A stretch of DNA of 64,000 nucleotides from positions 124,001-188,000 of the forward strand of contig NZ_JAAOLY010000005.1 of NCBI RefSeq assembly GCF_011601275.1, in the 5' to 3' direction. Below are positions 43,717 to 52,649 of the stretch, piece after piece. The translations under genes and the position numbers were made by a program. The notes beneath the pieces were generated by a model. That model was not told the origin of the DNA. It ran no database searches and worked only from the letters and a program-made list of their open reading frames with translations. The DNA is from Janthinobacterium lividum. Its GTDB lineage: Bacteria; Pseudomonadota; Gammaproteobacteria; Burkholderiales; Burkholderiaceae_D. How positions within the stretch are numbered: position 1 is the stretch's first letter; every line of letters begins with the position of its first letter.

Positions 43717-44487
43717 ATGAAAAAATCCATCCTCGTGCAAGAAGAGGGCCAGGCCATGCTGGCCGACGCCTTGCGCCAGATTAAACAACCGTCGCGGCGC
43801 CTGTTCCTGCAGCGCAGCTTGAGCCTGGGCGGCCTGTCCCTGTTGACGGGATGCAGCGCCAGCGACCCGGCCGGCATCGAAACGGCTTTGACGGCGGTGT
43901 CGCGCATGAACGACCGGGTACAAGGCTGGCTGTTCGACCCGAGCAAGCTGGCGCCCACGTATCCCGATTCCATGATCACGCGGCCGTTTCCGTTCAACGC
44001 GTATTACGGCGAAGATGAAGTGGAAGAGGTCGACGGCGACGCCTGGCGCCTGGAATTGAGCGGCTTGATCGCCGACAATAAGCCGTGGACCCTGTCGCAG
44101 CTGCGCGCCTTGCCGCAGGAAACGCAGGTGACGCGCCATATCTGCGTGGAAGGCTGGAGCGCCATCGGCAAGTGGGGCGGCGTGCCATTTTCCCATTTCC
44201 TCAAGCGGGTGGGCGCCGACACGACGGCCAAATACATCGGCTTCAAGTGCGCCGACGATTACTTCACGAGCATCGACATGGCCACGGCCCTGCATCCGCA
44301 AACCATCATGGCCCTGACCTACGACGGCCAGGAATTGCCGCCCAAGTATGGCTACCCGATGAAACTGCGCATGCCGACCAAGCTGGGCTACAAGAATCCA
44401 AAACACATCCAGGCAATTTTCGTGACGAACACCTACCCGGGAGGGTATTGGGAAAACCAGGGCTACAACTGGTTCGGCGGCTCTTGA
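43717..44487 (+). CDS. YedY1/MsrP-like molybdopterin oxidoreductase
   Basis: A 256-residue periplasmic molybdoenzyme of the sulfite-oxidase fold. A Tat signal is visible inside the N-terminus: SRRLFLQRSLSLGG then LLTGCSA. The Mo-ligating Cys lies in RHICVEGWSAIGKWGG, followed by the substrate-side YGYPMKLRMP block. MsrP/YedY1 reduces protein methionine sulfoxide in the periplasm with electrons from the cytochrome b partner encoded just upstream. The N-terminal extension before the Tat motif is ~25 residues. Operon context with a Met-rich peptide matches the Azospira hypochlorite system. Confidence 0.92.
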   Translation: MKKSILVQEEGQAMLADALRQIKQPSRRLFLQRSLSLGGLSLLTGCSASDPAGIETALTAVSRMNDRVQGWLFDPSKLAPTYPDSMITRPFPFNAYYGEDEVEEVDGDAWRLELSGLIADNKPWTLSQLRALPQETQVTRHICVEGWSAIGKWGGVPFSHFLKRVGADTTAKYIGFKCADDYFTSIDMATALHPQTIMALTYDGQELPPKYGYPMKLRMPTKLGYKNPKHIQAIFVTNTYPGGYWENQGYNWFGGS

Positions 44488-44570
44488 TCACTTTTAGTAA
44501 CACCTGTAGCACAGCAACAGCTTTACCACCGGGCAATCTTGCCCATCCCACACTGAGACAAGGACATATC

Positions 44571-44843
44571 ATGAAAACCACCATCACCGCCATCATCGCT
44601 TCCGCCATCCTCATGTCGGGCGCCGCTTTCGCCCAGGACGCCATGAAAAAAGATCCGATGGCCAAGGACGCTTCGGTCGACGCCATGCACAAGGATGCAA
44701 TGGGCAAGGACGGCATGAAGAAGCCGATGGCCAAGAAGCACATGAAAAAAGACCACATGGCCAAGGATGGCATGGCGAAAGACGGCATGAAGAAGGATGA
44801 AATGAAGAAAGATGGCATGGCCAAGGATGCGATGGCCAAGTAA
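44571..44843 (+). CDS. mrpX: MrpX-like pentapeptide MXKDX repeat protein
   Basis: A 90-residue exported peptide. Signal segment to AAFA, then a mature chain (from ~Gln22) built of MxKDx repeats such as MAKDG, MKKDE and MHKDA. About 13 of the 69 mature residues are Met and there is no Cys. In Azospira suillum such a peptide (MrpX) scavenges hypochlorite by Met oxidation and is recycled by YedY1. AAGGAC lies 7 bases before ATG 44571. An 83-base gap separates it from the molybdoenzyme, so it may be partly independent. Confidence 0.9.
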   Translation: MKTTITAIIASAILMSGAAFAQDAMKKDPMAKDASVDAMHKDAMGKDGMKKPMAKKHMKKDHMAKDGMAKDGMKKDEMKKDGMAKDAMAK

Positions 44844-44870
44844 GGATAAGTAAGGCGGCTTGCCTTGCGC

Positions 44871-44900
44871 CGCTGTCAGCCTCGACCGAAGCTGACAGCG
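44871..44900. repeat. 10-bp perfect stem-loop after mrpX
   Basis: CGCTGTCAGC, a 10-base loop, GCTGACAGCG. It follows the mrpX stop by 27 bases. There is no T-run, so it may stabilise the 3' end or be a weak terminator. Confidence 0.6.
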
Positions 44901-44974
44901 ATGCTAGTTGCATCAGGGTTCCATTGGAGCATGCTATATTTGTATTATCTTTCTCTCAATGCGGGAATTTTCCG

Positions 44975-45259
44975 ATGCGCTATATCGACGTCACATGGTT
45001 CCATGAGAACAAGGCTGATCCGGTGCGCCTGATGTCCGAGCTTGACCGTAACGGTTATGAAACGCGCAAACTGGAATTTTTCATCGATGGCGGCGTCGGT
45101 TTCGCCCATGTTACGGCGGCATCGATGGCTGTCGAACTGGGGAACGTGCCAGTCCCGCCGCTGGACGAGATCAATGCTCATGCCGAGTTTTCCGGCGTAG
45201 AAATTTGTCAGGCGGACTTTGAGCAGGCGTGGCGCCAGGCGCTAGGCAATCAATGCTAG
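44975..45259 (+). CDS. DUF6881-like hypothetical protein
   Basis: A 94-residue soluble protein. MRYIDVTWFHENKADPVRLMSELD and the later PVPPLDEINAHAEFSGVEI fit the DUF6881 pattern, a small family I associate with polymorphic-toxin immunity genes. ATG 44975 is preferred to the frame start at 44924 because the family begins at MRYI. No toxin gene is adjacent. Confidence 0.72.
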   Translation: MRYIDVTWFHENKADPVRLMSELDRNGYETRKLEFFIDGGVGFAHVTAASMAVELGNVPVPPLDEINAHAEFSGVEICQADFEQAWRQALGNQC

Positions 45260-45355
45260 TGCGGCGCAAGCTTGCTTGGCGCTGCCAAATCAAGATGATC
45301 CGCGCCGATTGGTGTAAGCTGATCGCCTCCTGATTTCCCGCATGTACCGTCATTC

Positions 45356-46576
45356 ATGACCGACCCCTCCGCCACCTCGCTGTCCGCCACCTCCACCGTT
45401 ACCGACAAATCCCTGCGCCGCCGCTCGCTGTTCGCCGCCTGCAGCGCGCATGCCGTGCACGACGGCCTGACGGACGTGATCTATGTGCTGCTACCCATCT
45501 GGCAGGCGCAGTTTGCCATCAGCTATGCCATGGTGGGCCTGTTGCGCGGCTCGTACTCGGGCATGATGGCCGGCTTCCAGTTGCTGGCCAGCCGCATGGC
45601 CAGGCGCTGGGGGCGCGAACGCCTGCTGGTGGGCGGCACGGCGCTGGCCGGCGTCGCCTATCTGGTCGCGGGGCAGGCGGGCGGCCTGGCCGTGCTGCTG
45701 TTCGCCTTGCTGCTGGGCGGCCTGGGCGCCAGCACCCAGCATCCGCTGGCCTCGTCCATCGTCACCGACACGCACGAGGCGGGCGGCGGCGTGAAGGAGG
45801 CGCTGTCGCACTACAACTTTGCCGGCGATATCGGCAAGACCCTGATACCCGCGCTGGTGGGTTTGCTGTTATTAGTGTGCAGCTGGCAAGCCAGCGTCTC
45901 GCTGCTGGGCTTGCTGGGGCTGGCGGCGGCCGGCTTGCTGTGGTGGCTGCTGCCCAAGCCCGGCGACATCCAGGCCAGCCAGAAAAAAGTCAGCAAGCCC
46001 ATTGCGGGCAATGGTTCGCCCGCGAGCTTCCGCGCCTTGCTGGCCACGGGCACCCTGGACAGCGCCGTGCGCATGGGCTTTCTCACCTTCTTGCCATTCT
46101 TGCTGAAAAGCAAGGGGGCGGGCACGGCCGGCATCGGCGTGGCCTTATCGTTGCTGTTCGTGGGCGGCGCCTTTGGCAAGCTGCTGTGCGGCTATCTGGG
46201 CGCGCGCATCGGCATGATGAAAACCGTATGGCTGACGGAATCGATGACCTCGCTGCTGATCGTGCTGGCCCTGTGGCTGCCGCTGGCCGGCGTCATGGCC
46301 ATGCTGCCGCTGCTGGGGCTGGCGCTGAACGGCACCTCGTCCGTCCTGTATGGCGCCGTGCCGGAACTGGCCGAGCCCGGCAAGCGCGAGCACGCGTTTG
46401 CCCTGTTCTACACGGGCAGCATCGGCGGCGGAGCGCTGTCGCCTGTGCTGTTTGGCGCGCTGGGCGACCATACGAGCGTGCCCACGGCCTTGCTCGTGCT
46501 GGCGGCCGTGTTGCTGCTCACTTTACCGCTGGCGTGGAAAGTGCAGCGGGGCCTGGCGCACGGCGGCGCCGCATGA
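45356..46576 (+). CDS. MFS transporter, fosmidomycin-resistance (Fsr)-like
   Basis: A 406-residue efflux-type MFS protein with about 12 hydrophobic segments. The start of the first helix, CSAHAVHDGLTDVIYVLLP, and the gap QHPLASSIV resemble Fsr-type transporters that export fosmidomycin and related compounds. Its stop overlaps the DUF5071-like gene as ATGA (46573-46576). The substrate cannot be told from sequence. Confidence 0.85.
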   Translation: MTDPSATSLSATSTVTDKSLRRRSLFAACSAHAVHDGLTDVIYVLLPIWQAQFAISYAMVGLLRGSYSGMMAGFQLLASRMARRWGRERLLVGGTALAGVAYLVAGQAGGLAVLLFALLLGGLGASTQHPLASSIVTDTHEAGGGVKEALSHYNFAGDIGKTLIPALVGLLLLVCSWQASVSLLGLLGLAAAGLLWWLLPKPGDIQASQKKVSKPIAGNGSPASFRALLATGTLDSAVRMGFLTFLPFLLKSKGAGTAGIGVALSLLFVGGAFGKLLCGYLGARIGMMKTVWLTESMTSLLIVLALWLPLAGVMAMLPLLGLALNGTSSVLYGAVPELAEPGKREHAFALFYTGSIGGGALSPVLFGALGDHTSVPTALLVLAAVLLLTLPLAWKVQRGLAHGGAA

Positions 46577-46971
46577 CACCACGCATGACTCTGCCATTGC
46601 CACGCGATAAACACGATACGCAGCATGCGCAAGCCCTGATCGCATTGCCATGGGACGACATTGCTCCTGCCATGCCGCAGATCCTGGAGTGGGTGCAGGA
46701 TGCGAACTGGCCCGTGGCCGCCGTGCTGCTGCCGTATCTGGCGGATATCGGTCCGCGCCTTGGCCCGCATGTGAAAACGGTACTGGCCGGTAACGACGAA
46801 CAATGGAAGTATTTTATTTTGCAGGGCATCGTGCGCCATGCTCCTGGGCTGGCGGCGGCCTTGAACGGTGAATTGACCCGCTTTGCCCTGACGCCAACGC
46901 CTGGCGAGCTGGAAGAGGGCGTGGCGGAGGTGGCCCGGGCCATTTTGGGGATATCCAGGGATTTTGAATGA
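46573..46971 (+). CDS. DUF5071-like protein
   Basis: A 132-residue soluble helical protein. LPRDKHD near the start, ILEWVQDANWPVAAVLLPYLADIG and WKYFILQGIV fit DUF5071 (HEAT-like, unknown function, often among immunity genes). It is linked at both ends by ATGA overlaps, to the MFS gene before and the DUF6714-like gene after, so all three are one transcript. Confidence 0.82.
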   Translation: MTPRMTLPLPRDKHDTQHAQALIALPWDDIAPAMPQILEWVQDANWPVAAVLLPYLADIGPRLGPHVKTVLAGNDEQWKYFILQGIVRHAPGLAAALNGELTRFALTPTPGELEEGVAEVARAILGISRDFE

Positions 46972-47567
46972 ATTGTTCAGATAATTTATCGACGGCCACG
47001 GCGGACGCGGCCAGCCTGATCGCCTGCATTGAACGCGAGTTCGCTGGTACGCAGCGCGCGGAAACATCTTTGCGCCAATTTCTCTTGACGGATAAATACG
47101 GTATGTCGGAGGACATCAGCGAGAGGGAATGGGTGGCAAGCGGCAAGGATCGAGTCGATTCGATTTGGCAAGAGATTCCCGATGCTGAAATCGAGGAGTG
47201 CGAAGGTTTGCTCGCCCATATGGAGGCTGAGGAATTTCTGTATTACTTGCCGGCATACATGCGCTACGCCGTGGCATATCAGCATAGGACAAGCTGGGAA
47301 ACAGATGTGCTTGGAATGACGGTGCATGCGCTTTCTCCGTTTGAACGGAACCGGGATTTGCGCGCGCATGCCATCGCGAAATACGCCGTCTTCAATGCGG
47401 CGCAAAGACATGCCGTCGTGCTATTCCTGACATTTGTCGCGCAGGTGGATGAGAGCCTGTCCGGACAGTATGCGCTGGACGCCCTGGCAAATTACTGGCA
47501 AGCCGATACGGCACGACTTGCCCGCCAGCACTGCCATCGTCTACACTCGCCGCATGAAAAATTTTGA
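46968..47567 (+). CDS. DUF6714-like protein
   Basis: A 199-residue soluble protein. The AEEFLYYLPAYMRYAV block and the following SPFERNRD/ALSPFE-type segment resemble DUF6714, a family of unknown function found among immunity-like genes. Starts in an ATGA overlap and ends 14 bases inside the CAT-like gene. Confidence 0.75.
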   Translation: MNCSDNLSTATADAASLIACIEREFAGTQRAETSLRQFLLTDKYGMSEDISEREWVASGKDRVDSIWQEIPDAEIEECEGLLAHMEAEEFLYYLPAYMRYAVAYQHRTSWETDVLGMTVHALSPFERNRDLRAHAIAKYAVFNAAQRHAVVLFLTFVAQVDESLSGQYALDALANYWQADTARLARQHCHRLHSPHEKF

Positions 47568-48195
47568 AAAGCGGCGCGACCGCTATGACTTGTTCCGGGC
47601 GTTTGACAATCCCCTCGTCAACATCAATTTCCAGCTCGACGTGCCGGATTTCCGGCCCTGGTGCAAGGAACGGAAAATTCCCGTATTCCACTTTTTCCTG
47701 TTTTGCCTGCTCAATACGGTCAGGGAGATCGACAATTTCATGTACCGCATCTACCAGGGCGAAGTGATCAAGATCGACGATTTTCCCGCTTCCTACACCG
47801 TCATCAACGGCGACGAAAACCTCAACTACACGCGCTTCGCGATGACGGACCAGCTCGATCTCTTCATCGCGCGCAGCCTGGAAGCGAAACGCCTTGCCGA
47901 AGCAAGTTCCGCGCTGATCAATACGGGTGAAGGAGAGACCGAGCGCGAGCAACGCAATAATATCTTCATCACCTGCCTGCCTTGGCTGGAGCTGGCAGCC
48001 ATCGAGCACCCTGTCTACCGCCACGGCGACGCCGATATCCCGACCTTTACTTGGGGCAAGTTCGGCCCCGCTCAGGACGATGGCCGCATGCGCGTGCCGT
48101 TTTCCGCGCAAGCCCACCATGGCTTTGTCGACGGCTACCATGTGCAGAAACTGGCGCAGGCGCTGGCGCAGCGCATCGCCGCCATCATTTCCTAG
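47554..48195 (+). CDS. CatA-like chloramphenicol acetyltransferase family protein
   Basis: A 213-residue trimeric-type O-acetyltransferase, the normal CAT length. The N-terminus RRDRYDLFRAFDNPLVNI and the C-terminal HHGFVDGYH motif (catalytic His; canonical form HHxxxDGxH) are present. It would move acetyl from acetyl-CoA to a hydroxyl, classically chloramphenicol; chromosomal relatives often have other or weak activity. Its start lies 14 bases inside the DUF6714-like gene. Confidence 0.88.
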   Translation: MKNFEKRRDRYDLFRAFDNPLVNINFQLDVPDFRPWCKERKIPVFHFFLFCLLNTVREIDNFMYRIYQGEVIKIDDFPASYTVINGDENLNYTRFAMTDQLDLFIARSLEAKRLAEASSALINTGEGETEREQRNNIFITCLPWLELAAIEHPVYRHGDADIPTFTWGKFGPAQDDGRMRVPFSAQAHHGFVDGYHVQKLAQALAQRIAAIIS

Positions 48196-48950
48196 GTTAA
48201 ATAGTCGCTGGGCGCCTGGCCCAGTACGCGGCGGAAGGCGGCCGTGAAGGCGCTGGGGCTGGCATAGCCGAGGTCGAGCGCCACGCGGGTGACGGCTTGC
48301 CCCTCGGCCAGCCGCGTGATGGCCGCCAGCAGGCATGCTTGCTGGCGCCATTGGGCAAAGCCCAGCCCCGTCTGGGCGCGGAACTGCCGCGTAAAGGTAC
48401 GCCGGCTCATGCCGGCCTGCGCCGCCATCGCATCGAGGCCGCTGTCCACGCTCGGTTGCTGGAGCATCTCCATGCATAGCCGCGCCAGCCGCGGTTCCTG
48501 CGGCAGGGGCGCGCTCAGGGGCAGGGGCCGGGCGGCGGCAATCTCATCGAGCAGCAAGGCCATCAATCGTCCGGCCCGAGATTGCTCCGCATACAAGGCA
48601 TCGACGGTCATGGCCTCGGCCAGCAACTGGCGCAGCAGCGGCGGTGTGTCCAGCACCTGGCAGTGGGACGGCATGCCGGCTCCGGCGATGGCTGGTGCAT
48701 CGATAAATATATTGTGCATGGTCACGGCGCCATGCATGCGCATGCCGTGGACGAGCTGGGCCGGTACCCAGCAGGCGCGTTGCGGCGGCACCAGCCAGTT
48801 GCCTTGCGGCGTGTGCACGCTGATGACGCCGCGCGCCGCATGCGCAAATTGCCCGCGCGCATGGCTGTGACTCGGAAACATTGCGCCTGCCGCATAGTCG
48901 CGCACCGTGGCGACCAGTGGGCGGGGCACTTCCGTATAAAAATCATCCAT
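48192..48950 (-). CDS. AraC-family transcriptional regulator
   Basis: A 252-residue regulator with an N-terminal cupin-like sensor (MFPSHSHARGQFAHAARG) and a C-terminal double helix-turn-helix (MAAQAGMSRRTFTRQF then VALDLGYASPSAFTAAFRRVLGQAPS). It overlaps the end of the CAT-like gene by 4 bases on the opposite strand and is divergent from the hydrolase at 49037, which it may control. Confidence 0.92.
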   Translation of the reverse strand: MDDFYTEVPRPLVATVRDYAAGAMFPSHSHARGQFAHAARGVISVHTPQGNWLVPPQRACWVPAQLVHGMRMHGAVTMHNIFIDAPAIAGAGMPSHCQVLDTPPLLRQLLAEAMTVDALYAEQSRAGRLMALLLDEIAAARPLPLSAPLPQEPRLARLCMEMLQQPSVDSGLDAMAAQAGMSRRTFTRQFRAQTGLGFAQWRQQACLLAAITRLAEGQAVTRVALDLGYASPSAFTAAFRRVLGQAPSDYLT

Positions 48951-49036
48951 GGCCCATACTCTACAGTATTTGACCTGCTAGTGAAGGCGGGCCGCTTGCT
49001 TGTCGCTTACCATCACACTCTTTTTCAGGAGTGAAC

Positions 49037-49798
49037 ATGCATAATACCTGTCATCGCGTGGGCCATGGTCCCCACGCCGTCATCGTCCTGCACGGCTGGT
49101 TTGGCGACGCGCACGCGTTCGCGCCGATGGAAGCGGCCCTTGATGGCGATGCTTTCACCTATGTCTTCATGGACAATCGCGGCTATGGCGGCATGCGCGG
49201 TGCGCAGGGCAGCTACTCGATGGACGAGGTTGCCCGCGACGCCCTGGCCCTGGCCGATGCGCTGGGCTTCGCCACCTTCAGCGTGGTGGGACACTCGATG
49301 GGCGGCATGGCGCTGGAACGGCTGGCCTTGCTGGCGCCCTTGCGTTTGCGCAAGCTCGTGGCCGTGGCGCCCGTGCCATGCTGTGGCGTGACGCTCGATG
49401 GGGCGGCGCGGCAACTGTTCCTCGACGCCAGCGGGAACGTCAATGCGCGGCGCGCCATCATCAACCGCAGCACGGGAGAACGCTTGCCTGCCGTCTGGCT
49501 GGACTGGAAGGCGCAATATTCGTGGGAAAGTGCGGATCCGGCCGCGTTCGCCGCCTATTTCCTCGCGTGGAGCGAAACGGATTTCAGCGAAGAAATCAAG
49601 GCAGCGCGTGTGGCACTGCCATTGCTGGCGCTGGTGGGGGAGCATGATCCCCGTTTCGATGCGGCGCTGATGCGCCGCACGTATCTGGCGTGGTACCCGC
49701 AAGCCCGGCTCGAGGTGCTGGGCAATACGGGACACTATCCGATGAATGAAACGCCGCTGGCCCTGGCGGCCAGCATCGAGGCGTTTTTATTGGCTTAG
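49037..49798 (+). CDS. Alpha/beta hydrolase
   Basis: A 253-residue alpha/beta-hydrolase fold enzyme. Oxyanion VLHGWFGDAH, nucleophile GHSMGG (Ser), acid in GEHDPRF and His in NTGHYP form a full catalytic triad. ATG 49037 is 5 bases after CAGGAG; the GTG at 49031 is an alternative start. Substrate unknown; ester or lactone cleavage is likely. Confidence 0.92.
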   Translation: MHNTCHRVGHGPHAVIVLHGWFGDAHAFAPMEAALDGDAFTYVFMDNRGYGGMRGAQGSYSMDEVARDALALADALGFATFSVVGHSMGGMALERLALLAPLRLRKLVAVAPVPCCGVTLDGAARQLFLDASGNVNARRAIINRSTGERLPAVWLDWKAQYSWESADPAAFAAYFLAWSETDFSEEIKAARVALPLLALVGEHDPRFDAALMRRTYLAWYPQARLEVLGNTGHYPMNETPLALAASIEAFLLA

Positions 49799-49803
49799 TG
49801 GCT

Positions 49804-50445
49804 TTACGCCGCCTTGCTGCGCAGGCGCAGCAGGCTCAGTCCCAGCAAGACGAAGGCGCCGCCCGTGATGCGGTTGAACAACTTGGCGCGGCCCGGCGTG
49901 GCCAGCTGGGTTTTCAGCAGGCGCGCCAGGTTGGCGTAGAACAAGTGGGCCAGCATGGCGCAGGCGACAAACGAGGTCGTCAGCACGGTGAACTGGATGG
50001 CCACGGGCTCGCCTGGCGTGATGAATTGCGGGAACAGTGCCGAGAAGAACAGGATGGCTTTCGGATTGGTCAGCGCCACCGTCAAGCCCTGGCGGAACAA
50101 TTTCCAGAACGAATTCGGATTCGCCGCGCCGGCCACCACGGGCGCATCGGCCACGACGCTGGTCTTGCTGCGCCATTGCTTGATGCCCAGGTACACGAGG
50201 TACAGGGCGCCGGCCAGTTTCAGCAGCATGAAGGCCGTGGCCGAGGTGGCCAGCACGACGCCCATGCCGGCCATGGCCACGCCGGAAATGATGAACAGGC
50301 CAAAACCATTGCCCATGCTGCTGATCATCGCGCGGCGCGGGCCGACGGCGATGGCGTTCGAGATGGCCAGCAAGACGGCCGGGCCGGGAGAAAACGTGAC
50401 GAGCAGGGCGACGCTGCAGAAAAGCAGCCAGTTCGAGAGGTGCAT
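49804..50445 (-). CDS. LysE/RhtB-family exporter
   Basis: A 213-residue inner-membrane protein with about six hydrophobic segments and the family start LLFCSVALLVTFSPGPAVLLAISNAI. The family exports amino acids or homoserine lactone-like compounds. Convergent with the hydrolase. Substrate unknown. Confidence 0.92.
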   Translation of the reverse strand: MHLSNWLLFCSVALLVTFSPGPAVLLAISNAIAVGPRRAMISSMGNGFGLFIISGVAMAGMGVVLATSATAFMLLKLAGALYLVYLGIKQWRSKTSVVADAPVVAGAANPNSFWKLFRQGLTVALTNPKAILFFSALFPQFITPGEPVAIQFTVLTTSFVACAMLAHLFYANLARLLKTQLATPGRAKLFNRITGGAFVLLGLSLLRLRSKAA

Positions 50446-50550
50446 GGATGTTCCTGGGTGGGGCCGAAGCCGGTTTGAGAGTAAAAGCAGCTATATTGTA
50501 CGAAGTTTTCGGCTCCCGCGTCAGCGGCCCCGGCGTAAAACTGCCCAGTT

Positions 50551-51627
50551 TCACGCAAACAGGCTGGCGACCACGTGGTTGATGGCGGCGCCACCGGCGA
50601 TCAGCCAGCAGAACAGCAGGCCGGCCAGCAGCAGGGGCTTGATGCCGGCGCGGCGGATGGCCGACATGTGCGTCGTCAAGCCCAGGGCCGCCATGGCCAT
50701 GGCCAGCAAGGCGGTGTCGAGTTCGGTAATGGTGGCCACGGTGCCCGCTGGCAGCAGGCCCAGCGAATTGAAGGCCACCACGGCAATGAAGATGAAGGCG
50801 AACCAGGGGATGGCCAGCTTGGCCGCCTTTTCCTTGCCACCGGCCTTCGCCTTGCCGTGCGCCAGCACGGCCGACAGGATGACGAGAAACGGCGCCAGCA
50901 TCATCACGCGCACCATCTTGGCGATCACGGCCGCATTCGCCGCTTCCTGCCCGATCGACTTGCCGGCCGCCACCACTTGCGCCACTTCATGCACGGTCGA
51001 GCCGATATACACGCCAAAGGCGGCAGGCGTGGCGCCCAGCACATGCCAGCCCAGGTTCAGCCGATACAGCAAGGGATACAAAAAGATGGCGATGGTGCCG
51101 AACACAACAACGGTGGAGACGGCAACGGTCACATCCTCGCTGCGTCCCTTGACAACGGGTTCCGTCGCCATCACGGCCGCAGCGCCGCAGATCGAACTGC
51201 CCGCGCCGATCAGGATGGTGCTGTTGCGTTCCAGCTTGAACACTTTGGTGCCGAGGAACATAGCCAGGCCAAACGTTGACGCCAGCACCAGCGCGTCAAT
51301 GGCGATGCCGGCCAGCCCGACTTGCCCGATATCCTGGAAGGTCAAACGGAAGCCGTACAGGATGATGCCGAGTCGCAATAAAGTCTGCTTGGAAAAGGCC
51401 ACGCCCGCGCCGCAAGTGGGCGCGAGGCGGCCATACACGCTGTTGCCCAGCACGATGCCCAGCATGATGGCCAGGGTCAGTGCGCTCATGCCGTGGCTTT
51501 GCATCCATTCCAGCTTGCCCAACTGAATGGCGCCCCAGGCGATCAGGCCGCTCAGCAGCAGGCCTGGCAGAAGACGGCCATAGCGGTCGCTGAAACTTGT
51601 TGTGTTCGTTGTTGAGAGGGATGACAT
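50551..51627 (-). CDS. YeiH-family putative sulfate exporter
   Basis: A 358-residue inner-membrane protein with about ten hydrophobic segments, of the YeiH (UPF0324) family, named as a putative sulfate exporter in databases. Blocks: LGIVLGNSVYG, GAGSSICGAAAV, STVHEVAQVVAAG. ATG 51627 is preferred because GGAGTACGGC lies just before it. Divergent from a LysR regulator, as yeiH/yeiE are in E. coli. Confidence 0.9.
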   Translation of the reverse strand: MSSLSTTNTTSFSDRYGRLLPGLLLSGLIAWGAIQLGKLEWMQSHGMSALTLAIMLGIVLGNSVYGRLAPTCGAGVAFSKQTLLRLGIILYGFRLTFQDIGQVGLAGIAIDALVLASTFGLAMFLGTKVFKLERNSTILIGAGSSICGAAAVMATEPVVKGRSEDVTVAVSTVVVFGTIAIFLYPLLYRLNLGWHVLGATPAAFGVYIGSTVHEVAQVVAAGKSIGQEAANAAVIAKMVRVMMLAPFLVILSAVLAHGKAKAGGKEKAAKLAIPWFAFIFIAVVAFNSLGLLPAGTVATITELDTALLAMAMAALGLTTHMSAIRRAGIKPLLLAGLLFCWLIAGGAAINHVVASLFA

Positions 51628-51734
51628 GCCGTACTCCATGGTTCTTGGTTCGTATGGCATGACTGTACAGTTCGCTGATTAAATGGTAAAACGGATTGTT
51701 TTTGTATGTTTAACCTATTCAGTGCGTATATGAG

Positions 51735-52637
51735 ATGGCGTTGACCTTGCGGCAGTTGCAGATATTCCTCGCCGTGGCGGACACGGGCAGCACCAGCGCG
51801 GCTGGGGAGTTGATCGCTCTGTCGCAATCGGCCACCAGCGCGTCCCTGAACGAGCTGGAAGCCTTGCTGGGCGCGCAACTGTTTGACCGTGTGGGCAAGC
51901 GGTTGCTGCTCAACGACAATGGCCGCCTGCTGTTGCCGCAAGCGCGGCAGATGCGCGACGGGGCCGCCAGCATCGAACGCCAGTTCGCGGGCGCTGACCC
52001 GTCCGTGTCCGTCAGCCTGCAAATCGGCGCCAGCACCACCATCGGCATCTATTTGCTGCCGCAGATCCTGGCGCAGGCGGCGCAGCAATACGGGCGCAGC
52101 ATTCCCCAGGTGACGATTGCCAACACGGCCGACATCGCGGCCGCCGTGGCCGAGTTCCGTGTCGATATCGGTCTGATCGAAGGGCCGTGCCATGAAGCGG
52201 GCTTGCTGGTCGAGCCATGGCTGACGGACCAGATGCTGATCGTGGCCGCGCCCACGCATCCGCTGGCGCAGCTGCGCCATCTGCTCAGTTTTACGGAGCT
52301 GAACCAGGCGGGCTGGCTGCTGCGTGAAGCGGGCTCGGGCACGCGCGAAGCCGTCGAGCAGGCGCTGGTGCCGTATCTGCACTATCTGCGCGCCGCAGGC
52401 GAATTCAGCAATTCGGAAGCCATCAAATATGGCGCGGCGGCGGGCCTAGGCATCGCCTGCCTGTCGCGCGTCGTCGTGGCCGATCTGCTGGCCAGCGGAC
52501 AACTGGTGGAACTCGAGACCATGCTGCCACCGCTGGAGCGCAACTTTTATCTGATCCGCCAGTCCAAGAAGATACTCTCGCCGCGCCTGGCCGGTTTCCT
52601 GGAGCTGTGCCGTCACGCCTCGCGCATGGTGGGGTAG
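51735..52637 (+). CDS. LysR-family regulator, YeiE-like
   Basis: A 300-residue LysR regulator with an N-terminal winged helix (LRQLQIFLAVADTGSTSAAGELIALSQSATS, with helix SQSATSASLNELE) and a C-terminal periplasmic-binding-type effector domain. Divergent from YeiH with a 107-base gap, the usual arrangement for a LysR target. Effector unknown. Confidence 0.93.
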   Translation: MALTLRQLQIFLAVADTGSTSAAGELIALSQSATSASLNELEALLGAQLFDRVGKRLLLNDNGRLLLPQARQMRDGAASIERQFAGADPSVSVSLQIGASTTIGIYLLPQILAQAAQQYGRSIPQVTIANTADIAAAVAEFRVDIGLIEGPCHEAGLLVEPWLTDQMLIVAAPTHPLAQLRHLLSFTELNQAGWLLREAGSGTREAVEQALVPYLHYLRAAGEFSNSEAIKYGAAAGLGIACLSRVVVADLLASGQLVELETMLPPLERNFYLIRQSKKILSPRLAGFLELCRHASRMVG

Positions 52638-52649
52638 TAGTGCCGGGTT

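Noticed and set aside
44531-44544. GGGCAA-TC-TTGCCC palindrome before mrpX
   Set aside because: Short and isolated; may be chance in a GC-rich gap.
44871-44900. Rho-independent terminator after mrpX
   Set aside because: Good stem but no T-run; listed only as a stem-loop.
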